Source: Chryseolinea lacunae (GTDB taxonomy: Bacteria > Bacteroidota > Bacteroidia > Cytophagales > Cyclobacteriaceae). From it: a DNA stretch of 64,000 nucleotides. Positions 59,941 through 64,000 of this stretch are shown one piece after another (position 1 is the stretch's first letter; every line of letters begins with the position of its first letter). The notes below the pieces were generated by a model that was given only the letters and a program-made list of their open reading frames with translations, was not told the origin of the DNA and searched no databases. A program made the position numbers and the translations under genes. The stretch covers positions 1,178,001 to 1,242,000 of the forward strand of contig NZ_JAERRB010000001.1 in NCBI RefSeq assembly GCF_016735595.1, read 5' to 3'.

Positions 59941-61833
59941 TCAATGCGCGCCCGTGTCTTTCACCACCATGAGCTTGCGGGCTGTGGTGTTGCTTCCGCG
60001 CAGGCGCACCACATAGGGTCCTGCCGGAAGATGCGCCACATCAAGTTCCACACGCTCGTGTTTGCCCGCTGGCATAAACCCTTTGTCCTGAACATGCACC
60101 GTCTGGCCCATCGTGTTTGTTACTTCCAGCACCACGTTGGTGGGTCTGTGCAACAGCATGTCGATGTTGGCTTTTTCGTTTGTGGGATTGGGGTAGAGTT
60201 CAGAGAGCTCGTAGGAGAAAGGACCTTCAACGCCCAGGGGCACTTCGAATGTGAAGTCCAGGTTCACCACACCGTTGGCGGCGTTGGGATCGCCCGGGCC
60301 CGCGCCTTCGCCTGTTACACGAATGAAAAACTCCTGCCCATTGGCCACCGGGAAATTCGAAATGCGCGATTGCAACACCAGTGCGCTTTCGTCGATGTCT
60401 TTGCTGCACGCCAGCTGGTCGCCGTTCACATCCTGAATGAGCAGCATCGTGTTGAACTTGCTCGTGGACAGATCGACCGTGATCACCCCCGCGGCCGGTG
60501 CTTTGAAATGCCACCACACCGAGTTCGATCCATCTTTGGCCGAACCATTGTTGGGCGTGGCACAATAGGCAAGACGCTCCACCACAATCTCTGTTTCGAA
60601 CGTGGCCTTATAGTTGTAAGAACCCGTGTGCACGGTGGTGCCGGGCGAAGGTTCAATTTCAATGGCATCGGCATAGTTGTCGTTCACCGGCACATCGGGC
60701 ACCACGGCATGGGTGGCTGCTGTTGTGCTCAACGTGGTGGCATGTTCAACACCGTTCACCACCACACGCTCGAACGTGGCATCCACTTCGGGATAGGGAA
60801 AGGTGAGCACGGCATCGTCGGCTTCGAGCGTATACATGAGCCAGAAATAGTTGTCGCCGCGTGCAAGGTCCTGAAAACCTTCGATGGTGAATTCATTTCC
60901 GGGATCGGTAATCGAGCCATACACGTCGGCATACACTTCGCCTGTTTCTTCATTGGTAGACAGGAACGAATCGCCATAGGTGGTGTAGAGCATGGCTTTC
61001 TTGATCTTCACTTTGGGAGACGAGGCGGCCGTGGTGAAGGTGAGCGCCGAAATGTCGGCGCTGCCGTTGTCGCCCGCTGTGCGCACCACCACGCTGATGA
61101 TGACCGTGGTGCCCGACTCCACCACGCGGATCACGTTGCTGAACGAACCAAATATTTCTCCCGCGGTATAGTCGAGCGGCTGCACGGCGCGTACCCACAC
61201 GTTGTCGAGATACCAGTTCTCGCTTCGGGGAAATGGATTCTCCGGGTCGGAGCTCTCGCCCGTCACCGGATTTTTATGCACGAACGCAATGTAGATGGGC
61301 TTGTCTTTGTAGGCGGCAAGGTTGAGCAAGAGGCGCTCGGAATATAAATAGCCGGGAAACTCCGGTTCCGTATAACTCTTCAACACCGTGGTGAAGTCGG
61401 CGCGGTTAGCGGTCTTGGTAGAGATGCGTACTTCGTAGGTTGATCCATAATCATCCCACACAAACTCCTGGCCCGAGTCGAAGATGAGGTAGTCGTTGGC
61501 GCGGGGTGTGATCTGCGGCGTGACCAGCCAGTCTTCGTCTATTTTTCCGGGCAGCGCATACTCCACGCCGCTGGTCATCACTTTGGGACCAAAGAAGCCA
61601 TAGACCGAGCGCACCCAGCCGTTGCCCTGGTCGCCGTTGAGCGAATAGGATTTCCAACCCACGGGCACTTCGCCCGAGGCGGTGCCGTCGAACGTTTCAT
61701 AAAACGTGGGGTCCTGTGCCCGGGCCTGCAGCGTGGCCATCGCCAACACCACCGCCATGAATCCCTTCCGGAATTCAATCCCAATCCTAACCTTGCCGAC
61801 GCGAGAAAAGAAGACCGTAAAAATTCTATCCAT
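59941..61833 (-). CDS. Type IX-secreted protein with choice-of-anchor J domain
   Basis: A 630-residue exported protein. The signal sequence may start at the second Met (residue 26, MAVVLAMATLQARAQ). A choice-of-anchor J/cleaved-adhesin domain occupies about 42-210 (FYETFDGTASGEVPVGWKSYS; DEDWLVTPQITPRANDYLIFDSG; YLDNVWVRA). Further beta-rich segments follow, and the last 85 residues are a type A T9SS sorting domain (YPNPTNEKANIDML; LEVTNTMGQTVHV; LDVAHLPAGPYVVRL; KLMVVKD). It is sent to the surface by the Por system. Lying between sigma and FecR genes, it may be a surface receptor or hydrolase for the imported substrate. Confidence 0.9.
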   Translation of the reverse strand: MDRIFTVFFSRVGKVRIGIEFRKGFMAVVLAMATLQARAQDPTFYETFDGTASGEVPVGWKSYSLNGDQGNGWVRSVYGFFGPKVMTSGVEYALPGKIDEDWLVTPQITPRANDYLIFDSGQEFVWDDYGSTYEVRISTKTANRADFTTVLKSYTEPEFPGYLYSERLLLNLAAYKDKPIYIAFVHKNPVTGESSDPENPFPRSENWYLDNVWVRAVQPLDYTAGEIFGSFSNVIRVVESGTTVIISVVVRTAGDNGSADISALTFTTAASSPKVKIKKAMLYTTYGDSFLSTNEETGEVYADVYGSITDPGNEFTIEGFQDLARGDNYFWLMYTLEADDAVLTFPYPEVDATFERVVVNGVEHATTLSTTAATHAVVPDVPVNDNYADAIEIEPSPGTTVHTGSYNYKATFETEIVVERLAYCATPNNGSAKDGSNSVWWHFKAPAAGVITVDLSTSKFNTMLLIQDVNGDQLACSKDIDESALVLQSRISNFPVANGQEFFIRVTGEGAGPGDPNAANGVVNLDFTFEVPLGVEGPFSYELSELYPNPTNEKANIDMLLHRPTNVVLEVTNTMGQTVHVQDKGFMPAGKHERVELDVAHLPAGPYVVRLRGSNTTARKLMVVKDTGAH

Positions 61834-61966
61834 AGAAAACCATTAGGGTGAAGCGCTGCTTGAATTATGCTACAGACAGCAAAAGGATGAGCACCCCTTA
61901 AAAGGTTTTCGGATTTTTTTGAATATTTTTCTTGAGACGCTGCGGCGCGCCACGGAAAGACGCGTG

Positions 61967-62542
61967 TCAGAAGAGGGCGGTCAGTGCGTCGCAGCAAAAC
62001 ATCGCGAGGGTGATGACCCACTCGGCCAGGCGCTTCAGGGCAATGGAAATCTGGGTTTCAACCGTTTTCACGGAGATGTTGAGTTGGGTGGCGATGGCCT
62101 GGTGCGAGAGCCTGTTCATGCGGCTCATGACAAAAATCTCGCGGCATTTTTCGGGAAGGCGGTCGATGGCCTGCATCAGAATTTCTTCCTGCTCGGCGGC
62201 CATCATGTGTTCGAGCGCATTGTCGTTCGACACCAGGGGATAGTTATACCCCATCATGCGTTTCTTCTCCACCTTGTCTGACGCGATGAAATTGAGACAG
62301 GCGTTGCGCACACTTTGATAGAGATACATGCGCAGTGAAAAGCGGATGTCGAGCGTTGCCTGCTTTGACCACATGCGCACAAAAAATTCCTGCACAATCT
62401 CCTTGGCATCCTCCACGTCGCCCACATATTTTATGGCGAACACGGTGAGCGGACGGTAATAGAGATCGAACACGAGCTTGAATGCTCGTTCGTCTCCGTC
62501 GCGCATCCGACGAATCACATCCTCTTCCAGGTTTTCTTCCAC
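61967..62542 (-). CDS. ECF sigma factor of the import operon
   Basis: A 191-residue FecI-like sigma-70 factor: region 2 (about 20-90, FKLVFDLYYRPLTVFAIKYVGDVEDAKEIVQEFFVRMW) and region 4 (about 125-175, DRLPEKCREIFVMSRMNRLSHQAIATQLNISVKTVETQISIALKRL). A hydrophobic tail (ITLAMFCCDALTALF) follows, common in Bacteroidota factors of this group. It begins the operon, before the T9SS and FecR genes, and should activate the SusC promoter when freed. Confidence 0.95.
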   Translation of the reverse strand: MEENLEEDVIRRMRDGDERAFKLVFDLYYRPLTVFAIKYVGDVEDAKEIVQEFFVRMWSKQATLDIRFSLRMYLYQSVRNACLNFIASDKVEKKRMMGYNYPLVSNDNALEHMMAAEQEEILMQAIDRLPEKCREIFVMSRMNRLSHQAIATQLNISVKTVETQISIALKRLAEWVITLAMFCCDALTALF

Positions 62543-62766
62543 AGGCTATTTGCTCCACTGCCGCACGGGTATGACCACATCGCCTCAAAAAAACGATCAG
62601 GGCTTCCGGGCAGGCGGATAAAAATAGCAAAAAAGTTTATCGCGCAACTTCAAACGATTGTTCGACGGCGGTGGGGCTGGATTTCCCGCGGCTTTAGCAA
62701 GAGGATGAAGGCGGGAATTTTTCCCGGTTGATCTTTGGATTATTTACAAAAAATGAAGGCGCCGCA

Positions 62767-63528
62767 TTATCGCGTCTCCAGCCAGTTCAAAAAACCGCTG
62801 GTCTTTTCTTTTCCGATGAGCAGTTTGTCGGGCGTGGGCACCGTGAGTTTAACAAACAGCTTTCTGTCAAAATAATGCTCCACCTCCTTCACGGCACTGA
62901 AGTTGACGAGGTACTGGCGGTTGAGCCTGAAAAATTGTTTGACCGACAACATGGCCTGCACCTGGTCCATAGTCTGTGTGAGGTTGTATTCCTGCCCCTG
63001 GAAGGTCACGATGGTGGTGGATTCGTTTTTGATGTAGATGAACGCGATGGCGTCGGTTTGCACCGTGGTGTATTTGTTGCTCTTGAAAACCAGGAAGCTT
63101 TTTTTGCCTTCGTCGAGCCCCATTTTTTTTAGCAGCCCATCCAGATCGGGTTGCTGATTTTGCTGGAAGAAGTTTTTAAAGTTATCGACTTTTTCGAATG
63201 CTTCTTCCAGTTGTTCTTTCGAAAACGGCTTCAGCAAATAGTCGATGCCGTTTGCTTTTATGGCGTCCATGGCATATTCGCCAAAGGCGGTGCAGAACAC
63301 CACGGGGCATTGAATTTTCACGGCCTTGAAGATGTCGAAGCACATGCCATCGGAAAGCTGCACGTCCATGAAGATGAGGTCGGGCTGTGCGTTCTGCGTC
63401 AAAAACTCCACGGCGCTTTCGATGCTCTGCAGTTGCGCCACCAGGGTGGCGTCGGGCCGGAGTTTTGCGATGAGTGCCGCCAGCGACTTCGCCGCTTTTA
63501 TTTCGTCTTCAATGATTACTATTTTCAT
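62767..63528 (-). CDS. LytTR-family response regulator
   Basis: A 253-residue regulator: a receiver domain (1-120, MKIVIIEDEIKAAKSL, acceptor FMDVQLSDG Asp55, CTAFGEYAMDAIKANGIDYLLKPF) and a C-terminal LytTR DNA-binding domain (about 150-250, IAFIYIKNESTTIVTFQGQEYNL, FRLNRQYLVNFSAVKEVEHY, LLIGKEKTSGFLNWLE). ATG 63528 is chosen as it starts the receiver. It overlaps the 3-prime end of the LytS-like kinase gene by 20 bp, so the pair is co-translated. Targets unknown. Confidence 0.95.
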   Translation of the reverse strand: MKIVIIEDEIKAAKSLAALIAKLRPDATLVAQLQSIESAVEFLTQNAQPDLIFMDVQLSDGMCFDIFKAVKIQCPVVFCTAFGEYAMDAIKANGIDYLLKPFSKEQLEEAFEKVDNFKNFFQQNQQPDLDGLLKKMGLDEGKKSFLVFKSNKYTTVQTDAIAFIYIKNESTTIVTFQGQEYNLTQTMDQVQAMLSVKQFFRLNRQYLVNFSAVKEVEHYFDRKLFVKLTVPTPDKLLIGKEKTSGFLNWLETR

Positions 63529-64000
63529 GAATGATGGGAAGTTTGATAGAGAATGTGGTCTCACTGACCTTGATCTCGATCTTCTTGTTGATTAAATGGA
63601 TATAGCGCTGATTGATGTTCTCAAGTCCCATGCCGGTTGATGCTTCCGGGGTGCGTTTAAGTTGCAAGGCATTTTCCACCACCAGCTCATCGCGCTCGGC
63701 GTAGACACGAATGTGAAGCGGCCGGTGCAACGACACAACATTATGCTTGATGCAATTCTCTACGAGCAGTTGCAGTGTGAAGGGAGGAATGAATGATGCA
63801 TAAAGCGCCTTGTCGATGTCGATGTTCAACGCGAAACCTTCTTCGAAGCGTGCTTTCAGCAGGAACACATAGGACTGCAATATTTCCAGCTCTTCGGAAA
63901 GTTTGATCAGGTTAAGCTTGCGGCTCTCCAACGTGAAGCGATAGAAATCGGAGAGCTTGAGTATAAAATCTTCGGCATGCGCATCGTGGCTTTCCACCAT
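63509..64000 (-). CDS. LytS-type sensor histidine kinase, cut by the window edge
   Basis: Only the C-terminal 163 residues are present; the gene continues beyond the right edge. Visible are the end of the His_kinase domain (FILKLSDFYRFTLESRKL, LSEELEILQSYVFLLKARFEEGF) and the ATPase with N box LQLLVENCIKHNVV and G box STGMGLENINQRYIHL. This marks the LytS/YehU group, normally membrane-bound. It signals to the overlapping LytTR regulator. Confidence 0.93.
   Translation of the reverse strand: MVESHDAHAEDFILKLSDFYRFTLESRKLNLIKLSEELEILQSYVFLLKARFEEGFALNIDIDKALYASFIPPFTLQLLVENCIKHNVVSLHRPLHIRVYAERDELVVENALQLKRTPEASTGMGLENINQRYIHLINKKIEIKVSETTFSIKLPIIHENSNH

Noticed and set aside
59911-61347. A 478-codon plus-strand frame opposite the T9SS protein
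   Set aside because: Shadow frame; the minus strand carries signal peptide, anchor J domain and sorting domain, and the plus frame has none.

Overview
The window looks like chromosome of an aerobic, Cytophaga-like member of the Bacteroidota. The grounds are three SusC/SusD-type hallmarks (two complete SusC/SusD pairs and a SusE/F protein), two hybrid two-component regulators ending in AraC domains, an ECF sigma/FecR pair, a type IX secretion C-terminal sorting domain, LytS/LytTR and FtsX-type permease genes typical of that phylum, and many lipoproteins without strong Shine-Dalgarno sequences. Species cannot be named from sequence alone. No rRNA, tRNA, CRISPR array, transposase or integrase was seen.

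Layout. 1-6.7 kb: a secreted protein, a BAAT-type hydrolase lipoprotein, a membrane AraC regulator, a large FtsX/MacB-like permease, and an ECF sigma factor overlapping a four-helix membrane protein. 7-21 kb: a galactan-type polysaccharide utilisation locus on the minus strand (SusC, SusD, SusE/F, GH53 endo-galactanase, GH-A clan hydrolase) with a divergent hybrid regulator. 21-25 kb: a hydrolase, a possible small protein and a second TPR-type hybrid regulator. 25.4-30.6 kb: a 7-TM protein, a TetR-controlled flavin monooxygenase resembling tetracycline destructases, 3-methyladenine glycosylase I, an AraC regulator and an SDR. 31-35.7 kb: an AhpD-like protein, a 58-residue protein, a DGPF/YCII protein and an ECF42-type sigma factor, then a response regulator and a PAS histidine kinase. 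36-39 kb: a PadR repressor coupled to a prefix-domain FtsX permease.

39.4-44 kb: a 2,3-dihydroxybenzoate-decarboxylase-like amidohydrolase, then a visibly AT-richer segment (about 40.7-44.0 kb) carrying a two-gene hypothetical operon, an orphan terminator, a small membrane protein, a decayed-looking stretch and a Shedu-type (DUF4263) nuclease. This is the best candidate for an acquired defence locus. 44-50.7 kb: small housekeeping and sugar-oxidising genes (SMP-30-like, PQQ sugar dehydrogenase, SGNH esterase), a single-domain response regulator, a VOC protein, and an alkylation-repair pair (MGMT and AlkA).

50.7-62.5 kb: a seven-gene minus-strand import operon running ECF sigma, T9SS-exported protein, FecR, SusC with STN domain, SusD, HExxH metallohydrolase lipoprotein and DUF4302 lipoprotein. 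A strong terminator pointing the opposite way sits between FecR and SusC and suggests an antisense small RNA. The window closes with a LytTR response regulator overlapping a LytS-type kinase that runs off the right edge.
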